Below are positions 1 through 10,634 of a stretch of 64,000 bases of DNA, piece by piece (positions within the stretch are counted from its first letter, which is position 1; each line of letters starts with the position of its first letter). Both the position numbers and the translations under genes were made by a program. This stretch comes from Acinetobacter kookii (GTDB taxonomy: Bacteria > Pseudomonadota > Gammaproteobacteria > Pseudomonadales > Moraxellaceae). The notes under the pieces are model-generated. The model was not told the origin of the DNA, searched no databases, and saw nothing but the letters and a program-made list of their open reading frames with translations. The stretch spans positions 162,452 to 226,451 of the forward strand of contig NZ_FMYO01000004.1 in the NCBI RefSeq assembly GCF_900096895.1, given 5' to 3'.

Positions 1-1
1 G

Positions 2-793
2 GCCATGGCGATGATCATGTTTGCATTTGGCGGTATTGAATTGGTCGGTGTTGCAGCTGCGGAAACCGATAATCCGCAAAAGACTTTACCCAAAGCCATC
101 AACCAAATTGTTTATCGGGTTCTGTTATTTTATATCCTGAGTTTGGTGATTATTTTGTCGCTGTATCCCTGGAACCAAATGGCACAAGGCGGCAGCCCTT
201 TTGTCCTTATTTTTGATTCCCTGGGCAGTCAAACAGTGGCGACGATTTTAAATTTTGTGGTTCTGACTGCGGCTGTTTCTGTATATAACAGCACCAATTA
301 TTGTACCAGCCGCATGTTGTTGGGCCTGGCACAACAAGGCAATGCGCCTGGATTTTTGCGTAAAATTAATCCCCGTGGCATTCCGGTCAATGCTGTCATG
401 GTCTCTGCTTTTTTTACTTTAATCTGCGTACTCATCAATTACCTATTTCCCGAAAAAGCTTTTAATTTACTGATGATGCTGGTGGTTGCTGCAATTGTAA
501 TTAACTGGGTGGTTATTTCGTATACGCATTTAAAATTCAAAAAACACATGCTAGCCATGAATGCTTCAACCCAATTTCCCAGCATTGCCTACCCGTTTAC
601 AAATTATGTCTGCATTGTTTTTATGGGCGGTATTTTGCTGATTATGAGTCAAACTCCCGATATGCGTATTGCGGTTCTGATGATTCCGGTCTGGATTTCA
701 TTACTCTTGATTGCCTATTTCTTTAAAAATAAGAAAATTTCGGACCATCAATTAGCATTAAAAGATAAAATGCGTTCTATACCGAAGGCTTGA
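2..793 (+). CDS. amino acid permease, APC/AAT family (5' end outside window)
   Basis: C-terminal part of an inner-membrane amino-acid/proton symporter. The frame is open to the window edge, so the first ATG visible (position 5) is internal and the true start lies upstream. The visible 263 residues begin with the cytoplasmic amphipathic motif typical of the AAT group ([18 protein letters not shown]) and then show about six or seven hydrophobic helices, which fits the second half of a 12-helix carrier. The aminotransferase gene that follows starts about 30 bases downstream on the same strand, so the pair probably imports and transaminates an amino acid, perhaps an aromatic one. The exact substrate cannot be read from this fragment. 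Family is secure, specificity is inference. Confidence 0.88.
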   Translation, partial: AMAMIMFAFGGIELVGVAAAETDNPQKTLPKAINQIVYRVLLFYILSLVIILSLYPWNQMAQGGSPFVLIFDSLGSQTVATILNFVVLTAAVSVYNSTNYCTSRMLLGLAQQGNAPGFLRKINPRGIPVNAVMVSAFFTLICVLINYLFPEKAFNLLMMLVVAAIVINWVVISYTHLKFKKHMLAMNASTQFPSIAYPFTNYVCIVFMGGILLIMSQTPDMRIAVLMIPVWISLLLIAYFFKNKKISDHQLALKDKMRSIPKA

Positions 794-824
794 TTTGTTT
801 TACTCCATAACGAAGGATGTATTC

Positions 825-2030
825 ATGTTCCAACATGTTGATGCATATGCAGGTGATCCGATTCTTTCTTTGATGGAAGAATTTGCTAAAGATGAACGGA
901 CACAAAAAGTGAATTTAAGTATTGGACTTTATTACAATGAAGACAATATTGTGCCTCAACTTGAAGCGGTCAAAGCAGCCTATAAGAATATTGAAGCAAG
1001 CAATGAACAGGTCAAGCTGTATTTACCAATGGATGGTTTGAAACCTTATAATCAGGCCACTCAAGCTTTGGTTCTGGGAGAAAACAGTCCGGCGCGCCGT
1101 GATGGACGCGCGGTTACCATCCAGACTTTAGGCGGTTCTGGCGCACTCAAAGTCGGTGCGGATTTTCTGAAAAAATATTTTCCGGAATCTGATGTCTGGG
1201 TCAGCCAGCCGACCTGGGAAAACCACATTGCCATTTTTAACGGTGCCGGCATTCACTCGCATTTCTACCCTTATTTTGATGCCACAACCAACGGCGTTAA
1301 TGTGCCAGCAATGCTGGAAAAATTAAGCCAGCTTCCGGCAAAAAGCATTGTGTTATTACACCCTTGTTGCCATAACCCGACCGGCGCAGACTTAACCGCT
1401 GCGGAATGGGATCAGGTGATTGAAGTCTTGCAAAAACGGGATCTGATTCCGTTCCTCGACATTGCCTATCAAGGTTTTGGTCAAGGCCTGGAGCAAGATG
1501 CCTATGCGATTCGCGTACTCGATCAGGCCGGCATGAATTTTATTGTCAGCAATTCATTTTCCAAAATTTTCTCGCTCTATGGCGAACGTGTCGGCGGTTT
1601 AACTTTTGTCTGTGATGATTCGGCCACTGCACAAAAAGTATTGGGCCAGCTAAAAGCGACAGTACGCCGTATCTATTCAAGTCCGGCAACGACTGGGGCA
1701 TTGCTCGTGAATAATGTCTTGCATGATGAACAGCTGACTGCATTATGGAAAGCTGAACTGCAAGAAATGCGTGAACGTATTATTCAAATGCGTGAGATTC
1801 TAAAAGATAAACTCAGTCAGGCTTTGCCAGAACGTGACTTTAGCTATCTGGTCAAACAGCAAGGCATGTTTAGCTATACCGGCCTGAGTGCTGAACAGGT
1901 CGATATTCTCAAAAATCAATACGGCATTTACCTGGTACGTAGTGGCCGCATGTGCGCAGCAGGTTTAAATTTAAGCAATATTGATTATGTGGCTGAATCC
2001 ATTGCCGAAGTCATTAAAGCCACGGCTTAA
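825..2030 (+). CDS. tyrB: aromatic/aspartate aminotransferase, class I
   Basis: PLP-dependent transaminase moving an amino group between aspartate or aromatic amino acids and 2-oxoglutarate in the cytoplasm. The 401-residue protein has the class I landmarks: NPTG in '[12 protein letters not shown]', the PLP-lysine motif '[16 protein letters not shown]', and a C-terminal substrate-binding Arg region '[14 protein letters not shown]'. ATG 825 is preferred to the upstream in-frame TTG (795) because GAAGGA sits 7 bases before it. It follows the permease by about 30 bases, suggesting one operon, and ends at a strong terminator. Choice between TyrB and AspC activity is uncertain; the AspC/TyrB subgroup itself is clear from length and motifs. 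Confidence 0.9.
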   Translation: MFQHVDAYAGDPILSLMEEFAKDERTQKVNLSIGLYYNEDNIVPQLEAVKAAYKNIEASNEQVKLYLPMDGLKPYNQATQALVLGENSPARRDGRAVTIQTLGGSGALKVGADFLKKYFPESDVWVSQPTWENHIAIFNGAGIHSHFYPYFDATTNGVNVPAMLEKLSQLPAKSIVLLHPCCHNPTGADLTAAEWDQVIEVLQKRDLIPFLDIAYQGFGQGLEQDAYAIRVLDQAGMNFIVSNSFSKIFSLYGERVGGLTFVCDDSATAQKVLGQLKATVRRIYSSPATTGALLVNNVLHDEQLTALWKAELQEMRERIIQMREILKDKLSQALPERDFSYLVKQQGMFSYTGLSAEQVDILKNQYGIYLVRSGRMCAAGLNLSNIDYVAESIAEVIKATA

Positions 2031-2041
2031 ATTCAAGGGAT

Positions 2042-2069
2042 AAAAAAACGGGCAAATTGCCCGTTTTTT
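2042..2069. terminator. bidirectional rho-independent terminator
   Basis: Near-perfect inverted repeat with 13-base arms (AAAAAACGGGCAA / TTGCCCGTTTTTT) between the convergent aminotransferase and formaldehyde dehydrogenase genes. The A and T flanks let it work in both directions. Confidence 0.85.
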
Positions 2070-2083
2070 AATTTGAAGATGGC

Positions 2084-3253
<1,170 letters not shown>

Positions 3254-3321
3254 TTATTGTCCGATTCAACCTATAACATGATGATAATATGTACTTATAA
3301 CTTTATGACTTCATAACAATT

Positions 3322-4881
3322 ATGCAGATTAGACCATCCATGCATGCTGTCATGTTTGCTGTTACAATTTTTACCATGACGGGGTGCAGTTTGCCGACGA
3401 ATGAATCCAAAAAGCAGTCTCCTACTCAGGTGCATGCCGAGCACTGGTTAAACGGTTCCAATGTTGATGCACAAATTATCCAGGGCTTAACCGCCTATCT
3501 TGCCTTAGATGATGCTTTTCTCAGTATTGCTTCAAGGCTGCATCTGATTAATAAGGCGCAATATAATATCGATTTGCAGTACTACATCTGGGAAGATGAC
3601 TCGATTGGTCACCTGATGCTGGCTGAATTGCTCAAGGCCGCAGACCGAGGGGTAAAAATCCGATTATTGATTGATGACCAGAACGGTTCCCAGCTCGATC
3701 CAACCTTAAAACAACTGGCACAACATCCAAACTTTGAAATTAAAATCTTTAATCCCTACACCTTCAGGGTTAGAAAATTGCGCGTGTTTGATTATGTTTT
3801 TCGTTTCAAGCAAATCAATCGCCGTATGCATAACAAGCTGATTATTGCCGATGGTGCCATAGCGGTGACTGGTGGTCGCAACATCAGCCGCGAATACTTT
3901 GAAGCCAGTGACAATTTTCAGTTTACCGATATGGATATTCTGTTTTATGGCACTGCCGTGAAGCATGCCAACAAGGTTTTGCATGACTTTTGGTATGATG
4001 ATTTAAGTTACCCAGTCCCATTGCTACTGGGTAAAAGCCGTCCAGAACAGCTTGCCAAATTACGTAAATATTATGAATTGACTGCCTTACAAAAAGATCA
4101 ACTCAAAAAGCGGATCGAACTGGCTGAAAAACAGATCAATGAACATTTAAAAGATCGCCCGATTAATTGGGCAAAAGCACATTTTGTCGCAGATCCTCCC
4201 GGGAAAATTCACGGCCAGGCATCTAATGATCAAATGATTTACCGTCAGATCTTCCAGATTATGGACGAACCGAAACAACATCTGGAACTGGTCTCCGCCT
4301 ATTTTGTACCTACCCAAAAAGGCACGGACTATTTAACCGGTTTAGCCCAAAACAGCGTGAATGTTCGAGTGCTTACCAATTCATTCCTCGCCAATGACGT
4401 TCCTCTGGTACATGCCTTTTATAGACAATATCGCCATGATTTACTGAAAAACGGGATAAAACTATATGAATTTAAGCCCTATATCGAACGCAATAAACGC
4501 ACCTGGTATGAAGTGATGACAGGTAATGTCATTCCAGCTAAAGGGAAAAATGCCTCCAGTTTGCATGCCAAGTTTTTGGATATAGATGGCAAGGTATTTA
4601 TTGGTTCTGCCAATTTTGATCCCCGTTCCGCCAATTTAAATAGCGAAGTAGGACTGGTGGTCGAGTCCGATGACTTGCAACAACAAATTTCCAGTTCTTT
4701 AGATAAATATTTACCGCTCATTGCCTATGAATTGAAACTTAATCCACAAGGTGAAGTGATCTGGATAGAGCATCATAAAGATGGTACCCGCACAGAGTAT
4801 TTACATGATCCTCAATCCACCAGATTTCAGCGTTTTAGCATGCAAATGGTGTCATACCTTCCAATTGAATGGATGATGTAA
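3322..4881 (+). CDS. phospholipase D-family lipoprotein (cardiolipin synthase-like)
   Basis: Two-domain PLD-superfamily protein of 519 residues, probably a phosphatidyltransferase or phospholipase at the cell envelope. The N-terminus is a lipoprotein signal with lipobox 'MTGC' near residue 22. HxK(x4)D motif 1 is 'HNKLIIAD' at about residue 170, followed by 'GGRNIS'; motif 2 is 'HAKFLDID' at about 415, followed by 'GSANFDPRS'. Both catalytic His-Lys pairs are present. The layout resembles the ClsC/YmdC type more than the membrane-anchored ClsA. No partner gene such as a MdoG or OpgC homologue is adjacent. Substrate is inference; the fold and the lipidation signal are read directly. Confidence 0.85.
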   Translation: MQIRPSMHAVMFAVTIFTMTGCSLPTNESKKQSPTQVHAEHWLNGSNVDAQIIQGLTAYLALDDAFLSIASRLHLINKAQYNIDLQYYIWEDDSIGHLMLAELLKAADRGVKIRLLIDDQNGSQLDPTLKQLAQHPNFEIKIFNPYTFRVRKLRVFDYVFRFKQINRRMHNKLIIADGAIAVTGGRNISREYFEASDNFQFTDMDILFYGTAVKHANKVLHDFWYDDLSYPVPLLLGKSRPEQLAKLRKYYELTALQKDQLKKRIELAEKQINEHLKDRPINWAKAHFVADPPGKIHGQASNDQMIYRQIFQIMDEPKQHLELVSAYFVPTQKGTDYLTGLAQNSVNVRVLTNSFLANDVPLVHAFYRQYRHDLLKNGIKLYEFKPYIERNKRTWYEVMTGNVIPAKGKNASSLHAKFLDIDGKVFIGSANFDPRSANLNSEVGLVVESDDLQQQISSSLDKYLPLIAYELKLNPQGEVIWIEHHKDGTRTEYLHDPQSTRFQRFSMQMVSYLPIEWMM

Positions 4882-5183
4882 TGACAAACCAATGACATTT
4901 GAGTACAAAAATGAGCTCGTCTTTTTTAATACAATCTCAACGCTAAAAAAGATTACTGCATGTGAACAGGTTTAATGTTCCTGTTTCGACCTATTTCATC
5001 TCGCAACTATCAAACCTGGTATTACCTTAATTTACCTGCTTGTTATGACTTATAAGAGATTAACGGAGATTTATACATATTTTAGATCAATCCACACAAA
5101 GCTTTTACTCGTTTCCAGATTTGATTTAACATTCCTCTTTTCGAGTATTTAACTCAACTCTCTCCCTATCGTGATCTTCTGCA
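4882..5183. other. intergenic region without recognised features
   Basis: About 300 AT-rich bases between the PLD lipoprotein and a small hypothetical gene. It contains scattered stop codons in all frames and no convincing hairpin followed by a T tract. It presumably holds the promoter of the downstream gene, but no clear -35/-10 pair stands out. Confidence 0.4.
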
Positions 5184-5621
5184 ATGCAATTTTTTGATTT
5201 AAGCCGTCAATTTAATTTAAGTGATATTTTAACGCCGTATAAAACGCTTGACGATTTGGGTGCTCAAGACTGGTTTTTGGCGAAAGTTCGGGTCGAGCAC
5301 GATTGCCAGTCCGATTCAGAATTGATTGAAGGCCAGGCCGTTTTAAAATCCACTCAAAATGTACAGCTGGAACTGGAATGGCTGATTCAGGATACCGGTT
5401 TTGAACTTCAGGTCCTGTTTAAGGGTATTGAAACCGAAGCGAGTGAAGAAACCCTGGTGATGGTCAAGGGTGCAAAACTGATTGATGCCGATGAACAACT
5501 GATTTCTGCTCAGGCCTTAAGCCTATGGATTGACGGAATCCTGCTGCCGATGTTGCCAAATATCCGTAAAGAAATTAAAGCCCGATTAAATTTATGGGAC
5601 TATGTCGAATATGATGGATAG
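5184..5621 (+). CDS. conserved-type hypothetical protein, 145 aa
   Basis: Not recognised. The protein is soluble, acidic and rich in beta-prone stretches (for example 'VQLELEWLIQDTGFELQVLFKG'-like alternation), with no signal peptide, membrane segment or cysteine cluster. The C-terminus has a short amphipathic helix followed by 'LNLWDYVEYDG'. Codon use looks like that of neighbouring housekeeping genes, which supports a real gene. It stands alone between two intergenic gaps, with no strong Shine-Dalgarno before ATG 5184. No function is proposed. Confidence 0.6.
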   Translation: MQFFDLSRQFNLSDILTPYKTLDDLGAQDWFLAKVRVEHDCQSDSELIEGQAVLKSTQNVQLELEWLIQDTGFELQVLFKGIETEASEETLVMVKGAKLIDADEQLISAQALSLWIDGILLPMLPNIRKEIKARLNLWDYVEYDG

Positions 5622-5822
5622 CTTTGTGGACTATTCAAACTCAAATCTCATGTTTTAATAGTTTTTATTTAATACATGCATCCTGCACATTTGCCTAAAA
5701 TTGCTATGAATAACCAGTCAAGTGAATGAATGTAGATAACGCCTCATTCATGTTTAAATGATCTAAATGGTTGATATTCATCTTACTGAACAATATTAAA
5801 AAAATAAAAAGGAAAAAATAAA

Positions 5823-6304
5823 ATGAAAACACAAGAATGGCAACATATCTGCAAAGTGGTGAATGATGCACAACGTGCTGCAATGCATTGTTCGATTGCT
5901 ACAGTCGATCAACATATGCAGCCCACTATCTGCCCTATAAGCACATTATTTTTAAAGGATCACCAGAACGTTTTTTCTTTGATACCTATACTGAATCGTT
6001 GCAACAGAATTTGCCGAAAAATAGCAAAGCCTGCATTCAGGCAGTCAACAGTAGCCGCTTATTCTGGTTAAAAGCCTTATTTAAAGGCGAATTTAGTGAT
6101 TATCCTGGCGTTCGACTGTACGTGGAAATTGGTGATCTTAGACTTGCCAATGCCGAAGAACTGGCTCAAATTTCACGACGTATCCAAAGTCTAAAATGGA
6201 CAAAAGGCAGCCAGCTCATCTGGTCCGATTTTACCCATGTATGTGATTTTCAGGTGCAGGCTTTTAGATGGGTTAAATATCCGAAAATGATGCCTTTCGC
6301 CTAA
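5823..6304 (+). pseudogene. pyridoxamine-5'-phosphate oxidase-like (FMN-binding split-barrel) gene, frameshifted
   Basis: Two overlapping frames together encode one protein of about 160 residues. Frame 1 (from ATG 5823) gives an N-terminus ending '...LFLKDHQNV'; frame 2 continues 'FFFDTYTESLQQNLPKNSK' to the stop at 6304. The junction is a run of six T at 5971-5976; one additional T would fuse the frames. The joined product resembles small PNPOx-like flavin-binding proteins: a conserved start region for substrate or cofactor binding, then strand-rich 'GVRLYVEIGDLRL'. A GGAAAA Shine-Dalgarno-like stretch precedes the start. It may be a true pseudogene, a homopolymer sequencing error or a slippage site; the sequence alone cannot separate these. 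Confidence 0.7.
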
Positions 6305-6325
6305 AAACAGATATTTCAAACTTAC

Positions 6326-6919
6326 TTATAGTAAGCCTATCTCTTTAAATAACTGAGTATAAGCTTCGGCCTTTTTCTCCAAAGCAAGTGGATAGGCTCG
6401 GGATGAAGATGGCATTCGGTATAAAGTCAGCTCGCGTTCAGCAAAACAGGCTTTGGAGGGCTGTCCAATTTTCGGTTTTTCCGTAGCTTCGGGCATGGAA
6501 AGCATCAGGGTATCTGTTGCTTTATCGCCGGTGGTCATAATGCTGTGGCATTCAGGAATTTGCTGTAGAAGTTTGCTTAAATCGGTCGCTTGAGCAATGT
6601 GCAGAAATTTATCCGAAGCATTGCCTTTTAAACGAATAATTTGATAGGCCGTATCAAAAATTGCGATCCCCTTTTGCATCAAGAAATCACGGATCTGCTG
6701 TTCCTTGAAGTTTTTATTGGCAATATCTAAAAAGTGTTCTTTATTACCAAAGAATGCCAAACCAAAAATTTTCCACATGTCATTTTGATAGTTTGGATAA
6801 TAGAACTCCATTTTCCAGCGGGTTTTAGGCGGCGGAAAGCTGCCCATCATCAGCAATTTGGCATTTGCAGGTAAAAAAGGTTCCAGTGGATGAGTTTCTA
6901 TTTCCAGTTCGGTGCTCAT
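6326..6919 (-). CDS. uracil-DNA glycosylase-family protein
   Basis: 197-residue member of the UDG fold superfamily, related to mismatch-specific or deoxyinosine/uracil glycosylases that start base-excision repair. Visible signatures are the glycine-rich first motif 'LLMMGSFPPPKTRWKMEF' (residues about 23-40), followed by the aromatic 'YYPNYQNDMWKIFG', a central 'TTGDKATDTL', and the late 'MPSSSRAYPLALEKK' loop that corresponds to the DNA-intercalating motif. Residues usually given for water activation are not obvious, so substrate specificity is open. It runs in the same direction as the GDSL hydrolase about 30 bases upstream and may be co-transcribed with it. Confidence 0.8.
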   Translation of the reverse strand: MSTELEIETHPLEPFLPANAKLLMMGSFPPPKTRWKMEFYYPNYQNDMWKIFGLAFFGNKEHFLDIANKNFKEQQIRDFLMQKGIAIFDTAYQIIRLKGNASDKFLHIAQATDLSKLLQQIPECHSIMTTGDKATDTLMLSMPEATEKPKIGQPSKACFAERELTLYRMPSSSRAYPLALEKKAEAYTQLFKEIGLL

Positions 6920-6949
6920 AACAGTCCATTTATCCGTATTCAGTTTAAT

Positions 6950-7666
6950 TTAAAACATTTGACGGATTTTATCTGCTACCTGCTTGCCCCAAAGTGTATA
7001 AATTTCCTTGCTGGGATGAAAACCATCCTTTGCCATTTCCAGATTCAGGCTCTTGAAACGCTGCAAATCATATTCAATCCATTGCATATTGCTCTGCTGC
7101 TGCACAAATTTGGCAAGATTTTTATTCATGCCTTTGGCATATTGCCCAAATAACCAGGCCAGTGGATGAGGTAATGCCGGAAACCTGTTCATCGGTGGTA
7201 CGCCAGACGCAATAACCAATTCAGGCGTGAATTTCCGGTTAATTTCTGCATAAAGTTGTTGCTGCTTTTGAATCCAGTCTTTAGGCTGCATCAGTTTTGT
7301 AATATCGTTCACCCCGACAGAAGTAATGACCACGTCGAAGTGTTGATGGGACATATTCTTTACCGTCTGAATTACTTGTCCGCTGCTATGACCGGTGGTG
7401 GCTTCAAGTTGATAACTTATTTCATAAGCATCTTGTAACTGCTTCAACACTGCACCGAGTAAAGCATCTTCCTGAGTTTCAACACCGACTCCAGCGGCTG
7501 CCGAATCTCCGATAATTAAAACAGACAGCGCTTTTCCAGTTCCGACCGTCCCCTGACGTGGTCCTGCTGGTTCTGCTAAACGTAGAGTATTCTTCTTAAC
7601 GGCATTGCCTTGAATAATCAGCGATGGAATCAGCACGATAGTTGAAATTTTTAGCAGCATAAACAA
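6950..7666 (-). CDS. SGNH/GDSL hydrolase family protein
   Basis: Predicted secreted or membrane-anchored esterase/lipase-type hydrolase of 238 residues. A short hydrophobic N-terminus (residues 1-20) could be a signal anchor. Block I is 'LIIGDSAAAGVGV' with the nucleophilic serine at about residue 53; 'VTSVGVNDI' carries the oxyanion asparagine; and 'KDGFHPSKEIY' near the C-terminus provides the Asp-His pair. It is close to TesA/arylesterase-like sequences, but substrate cannot be assigned. It lies upstream of the UDG-family gene on the minus strand, about 30 bases apart. Confidence 0.85.
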   Translation of the reverse strand: MFMLLKISTIVLIPSLIIQGNAVKKNTLRLAEPAGPRQGTVGTGKALSVLIIGDSAAAGVGVETQEDALLGAVLKQLQDAYEISYQLEATTGHSSGQVIQTVKNMSHQHFDVVITSVGVNDITKLMQPKDWIQKQQQLYAEINRKFTPELVIASGVPPMNRFPALPHPLAWLFGQYAKGMNKNLAKFVQQQSNMQWIEYDLQRFKSLNLEMAKDGFHPSKEIYTLWGKQVADKIRQMF

Positions 7667-7885
7667 TGAAATTCAAAATGGTATGCGTATCAATATAGGA
7701 GTTTATGGGGTGAGAAGCATTGACTTAAATTATAATAATTTTCATCGAATTAAATAGTAAATGTGCTGCATCAGGTCAGTAGTAATCTAGGGCTGATAAT
7801 CTTTGCCATCTGCTTGAAAATTCCAAGTCAGGTATGATGGCAAGAAGATGGTATTGCACTTCAAATGCTAATCTAAGCAATATAA

Positions 7886-7911
7886 AAACAGCCCATCGAA
7901 TGGGCTGTTTA
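7886..7911 (-). terminator. rho-independent terminator of the SDR-kinase-ACAD operon
   Basis: Inverted repeat ACAGCCCAT-cga-ATGGGCTGT just after the stop of the SDR gene. It is flanked by A and T stretches, so termination of the minus-strand operon is likely. Confidence 0.75.
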
Positions 7912-7921
7912 TAATTCGAAA

Positions 7922-8665
7922 TTAACCCAACTTGTTGACCAGTTTCAGCGGCAATACTTTCATGGCCAAGCCTAAAGGCAACCATGGCCACTGTGGCACA
8001 TACGCTTTGACTGGTGCCTTTTCAATGGCCTTGACCAGTAAATGCGAACCGGTTTTTTCATCCACCTCAAAAGGCAGTTTTTTGGCCCCTTCATTCAGTT
8101 CTGTACGAATATAACCCGGGAAAATGGTGGTGACTTTAATCGGGGTATCAATCAGTTCGGCACGGATGCCTTCAGCCAGGTGAGCCACTCCGGCTTTGCT
8201 GGCGCCATATGCGGTTAAATGTTTCGGCATGCCACGCATCGCACTCATGGATGAAATCATCACCAGATGACCTGCATTTTGCGCACGGAAAATTTCCACC
8301 GCAGCTTCACATTGTGCCAAAGCAGAAATGAAGTTGGTTTCGACGGTCGCCTTGTTAATTTCAAAATTGCCTTTACCAATCCGGCGACCCTCCCCCACAC
8401 CGGCATTGACAATAATACGGTCGATGGTGCCAAATTCCGCTTTAAATGCACGGAACACTTCAAACACCTGGTCGTAATGGGTTACGTCTAATGCTTTTGC
8501 AATGACTTTTACGCCGTATTTGCTTTCCAGCTCTTGTTTTAAAGTTTCCAGACGCTCCAAACGACGGGCGCAGATGGCAAGGTTATAGCCTTTTTGTGCA
8601 AATTCACGTGCCATACCTGCACCAATCCCTGAACTTGCCCCGGTAATTAAAATTGTTTTTGCCAT
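7922..8665 (-). CDS. short-chain dehydrogenase/reductase (SDR)
   Basis: Classical SDR of 247 residues, probably NADP-dependent, acting on a secondary alcohol or ketone. It has 'GASSGIGAGMA' for the cofactor, the 'NAGVGEG' structural motif, a catalytic serine in 'MISSMSAM', and YxxxK as 'YGASK'. Basic residues after the first strand ('CARRLERLE') favour NADPH. It is the last gene of a minus-strand operon that also contains a histidine phosphatase, an APH-type kinase and an ACAD11-like dehydrogenase; in that setting it could supply the hydroxyacyl oxidation or reduction step. The role is inferred from context only. Confidence 0.9.
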   Translation of the reverse strand: MAKTILITGASSGIGAGMAREFAQKGYNLAICARRLERLETLKQELESKYGVKVIAKALDVTHYDQVFEVFRAFKAEFGTIDRIIVNAGVGEGRRIGKGNFEINKATVETNFISALAQCEAAVEIFRAQNAGHLVMISSMSAMRGMPKHLTAYGASKAGVAHLAEGIRAELIDTPIKVTTIFPGYIRTELNEGAKKLPFEVDEKTGSHLLVKAIEKAPVKAYVPQWPWLPLGLAMKVLPLKLVNKLG

Positions 8666-8691
8666 GTTTTCTTCCTTTGCTATTTTTTTAA

Positions 8692-9390
8692 TCAGATCCA
8701 GGTCAGTAAGCTTGGATCTTCGGCCTTAATAAAATGATGTTCATTCAAGCTCAGTAATTGCGGTTCATTTCCCACCAGACGCAGTGTGGTGATGCTAGTA
8801 TTGGCGATTGCCCAGTTTAAGGCAAAAGTCCTGTTGGCATTCAGCTCTAACAGTTTTCCTGCAGCCACCGAAATCACCCCACCCGAAGTAAACACCACGG
8901 CATAACGCGGTTTAATTTTGGCCAGTTCATTGCATAAATTTTGCAATGCTGTTTCAACCCGGTTTTTAAAATGCGGCCAGGATTCATCATATTCATGGTG
9001 ATAGTCACCACCCGTCCAGCGCTCAATCGCCCCTTCAAAAATTTTGGCCAGATAAGCCCGAGGATTATCTTCCTTGGCGACATCCTGCTTTAACAGATGC
9101 GGTTCATTAAAACGTGGCTCGTATCTGGCAAAAACCTGCTGGTGATTGAACTCATTCCATGCGCTGTCAGTCTGAATCTCGGTTTCAGGAAAACATTCAG
9201 CCAAAGCCAGATTGGCTGTCTGTTGATGACGCTGCATTGAGCCTGACACCACATAAGGAGCTTCTTTTAGAATTTGGTCGAAATATTGTCCCAATAATTT
9301 CGCCTGTAATTCGCCGTTTGGGGAAAGTTGGTCATAACTTTCCTCTCCAAATGAAGCTTGTCCGTGACGAATCAGATAGATTGTGGTCAT
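8692..9390 (-). CDS. histidine phosphatase family protein (phosphoglycerate mutase-like)
   Basis: 232-residue protein of the histidine phosphatase superfamily. 'IYLIRHGQASFG' at the N-terminus provides the phospho-accepting histidine (residue 9), and a later 'VVFTSGGVISVAAG' replaces the usual 'VTHGG', so the second catalytic histidine is not obvious at that place. This could mean altered catalysis. The start codon overlaps the stop of the upstream kinase gene by 4 bases (ATGA), a strong sign of translational coupling. In this operon it might remove or recycle a phosphate placed by the kinase, but that is speculation. Confidence 0.85.
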   Translation of the reverse strand: MTTIYLIRHGQASFGEESYDQLSPNGELQAKLLGQYFDQILKEAPYVVSGSMQRHQQTANLALAECFPETEIQTDSAWNEFNHQQVFARYEPRFNEPHLLKQDVAKEDNPRAYLAKIFEGAIERWTGGDYHHEYDESWPHFKNRVETALQNLCNELAKIKPRYAVVFTSGGVISVAAGKLLELNANRTFALNWAIANTSITTLRLVGNEPQLLSLNEHHFIKAEDPSLLTWI

Positions 9391-10508
9391 GTTGGCATCA
9401 GTTCCTTAAATTTCGCGATATATTTTTGTGCCAGTTCATTGGCTTCAATTTTTTGCAGACCAATCAATTTAAGTGCACGGATATGCAAGGCATGAATCAC
9501 CACCCAGAAATCTTTAAAGGCTGGATTATTGGTCTGCTTATGGTAATAACGGTAATAGATTTGCTGTGCAATTACAGCCAAACGGAAAATGCCGAACACT
9601 TCATAAAAGGTCCAGTTATGGGTCTGTAAGCCGGTTTTTTGCAAATAATAATCCACGACTTCCTGACGTGTGAACATGCCTTTTAAATTAGTGGGCTGAC
9701 GACGCGTCGCTTTAAAAATATGATTGTCGCTTTCTTCAACCCAATACGCGAGAGCTGAACCTAGGTCCATTAAAGGATCACCAAGAGTAGCCATTTCCCA
9801 GTCCAGCACCCCAATCACCTGAGTCGGATGCTTCGGATCTAAAATCACATTATCAAAACGCCAGTCATTGTGAATAATGCAGCTGGTGGAATCGGCAGGA
9901 ATATTGTCTTTCAGCCAGTGACGGACATATTTAAAGGAAGGCACATTTAAGGTTTTGGCTTTTTCATAACGGGCATCCCAACCTTCTACCTGACGGCGAC
10001 AGTATCCGTCGCCCTTGCCGAGCTTTTCCAGTTCTGTCCCAGCATAAGGCACCTGATGCAATTCAATCAGTTTATCGATGACATTGATACATAATTCCCG
10101 AACCTGGGATTCATTAAAATTGAGCGCTTTGGGTAAATTGGCGCGTGGAATAATGCCTTCCACTCGCTTCATGACATAGAAGTCGCAGCCAATTACAGAT
10201 TCGTCCTGACACAAGGCCACCATTTCCGGCAAGACTGGATAGAAAGGTGCCAGATTTTTTTGCACGTTATATTCACGTGCCATATCGTGTGCAGATTTGG
10301 CTTTGGTCCCTTTAGGCGGGCGACGTAAAATCAAGTCCGTGTTATCATATTTTAAACGATACGTCCAGTTAGACGCCCCACCTGAATATTGCGTGACTTC
10401 GACCTGACCTTGTAAATCAATGCCTTGTGCTTTGAGCCAATGCTCAACAGCCATGACATCTAGCTCTTCACCCTGACGGACCGTTCCACCCACATCAATC
10501 ACTGACAT
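9387..10508 (-). CDS. aminoglycoside-phosphotransferase-fold kinase, ACAD10/11-associated type
   Basis: 373-residue small-molecule kinase of the APH/choline-kinase fold. The Brenner motif is 'CIIHNDWRFDNVILD' (catalytic Asp in HND, Asn in FDN) and the metal-binding motif is 'VLDWEMATLGDPLMDLG'. These two segments resemble the kinase domain fused to dehydrogenases ACAD10 and ACAD11, and the stand-alone LvaA-type kinases. In those systems the kinase phosphorylates a 4-hydroxyacyl-CoA so that the dehydrogenase partner can eliminate the phosphate. Here the ACAD gene lies immediately upstream and the phosphatase overlaps its end, so the same chemistry is a reasonable hypothesis. It is not an antibiotic-resistance gene by this evidence. 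Confidence 0.85.
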   Translation of the reverse strand: MSVIDVGGTVRQGEELDVMAVEHWLKAQGIDLQGQVEVTQYSGGASNWTYRLKYDNTDLILRRPPKGTKAKSAHDMAREYNVQKNLAPFYPVLPEMVALCQDESVIGCDFYVMKRVEGIIPRANLPKALNFNESQVRELCINVIDKLIELHQVPYAGTELEKLGKGDGYCRRQVEGWDARYEKAKTLNVPSFKYVRHWLKDNIPADSTSCIIHNDWRFDNVILDPKHPTQVIGVLDWEMATLGDPLMDLGSALAYWVEESDNHIFKATRRQPTNLKGMFTRQEVVDYYLQKTGLQTHNWTFYEVFGIFRLAVIAQQIYYRYYHKQTNNPAFKDFWVVIHALHIRALKLIGLQKIEANELAQKYIAKFKELMPT

Positions 10509-10634
10509 TGTTTTTTCCCTAAATCTTCAATTTCAAAAAGACTTCTTAGCTTGCTTATTTATACCTAATTCACTGTTCATAAACAGCAAAATTTTCAGGT
10601 AAGTTGTAAGAAGCCTCAGCCTATATTTCGCTAA

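Noticed and set aside
795..824. TTG start 10 codons before the aminotransferase ATG
   Set aside because: The ribosome-binding site GAAGGA lies inside that extension and points to ATG 825.
1061..1743. Minus-strand frames within the aminotransferase gene
   Set aside because: Shadow frames opposite a strongly conserved coding sequence.
9387..10508. Antibiotic-resistance kinase
   Set aside because: The fold is APH-like, but motifs and operon match the ACAD10/11-associated group, and no resistance context is present.
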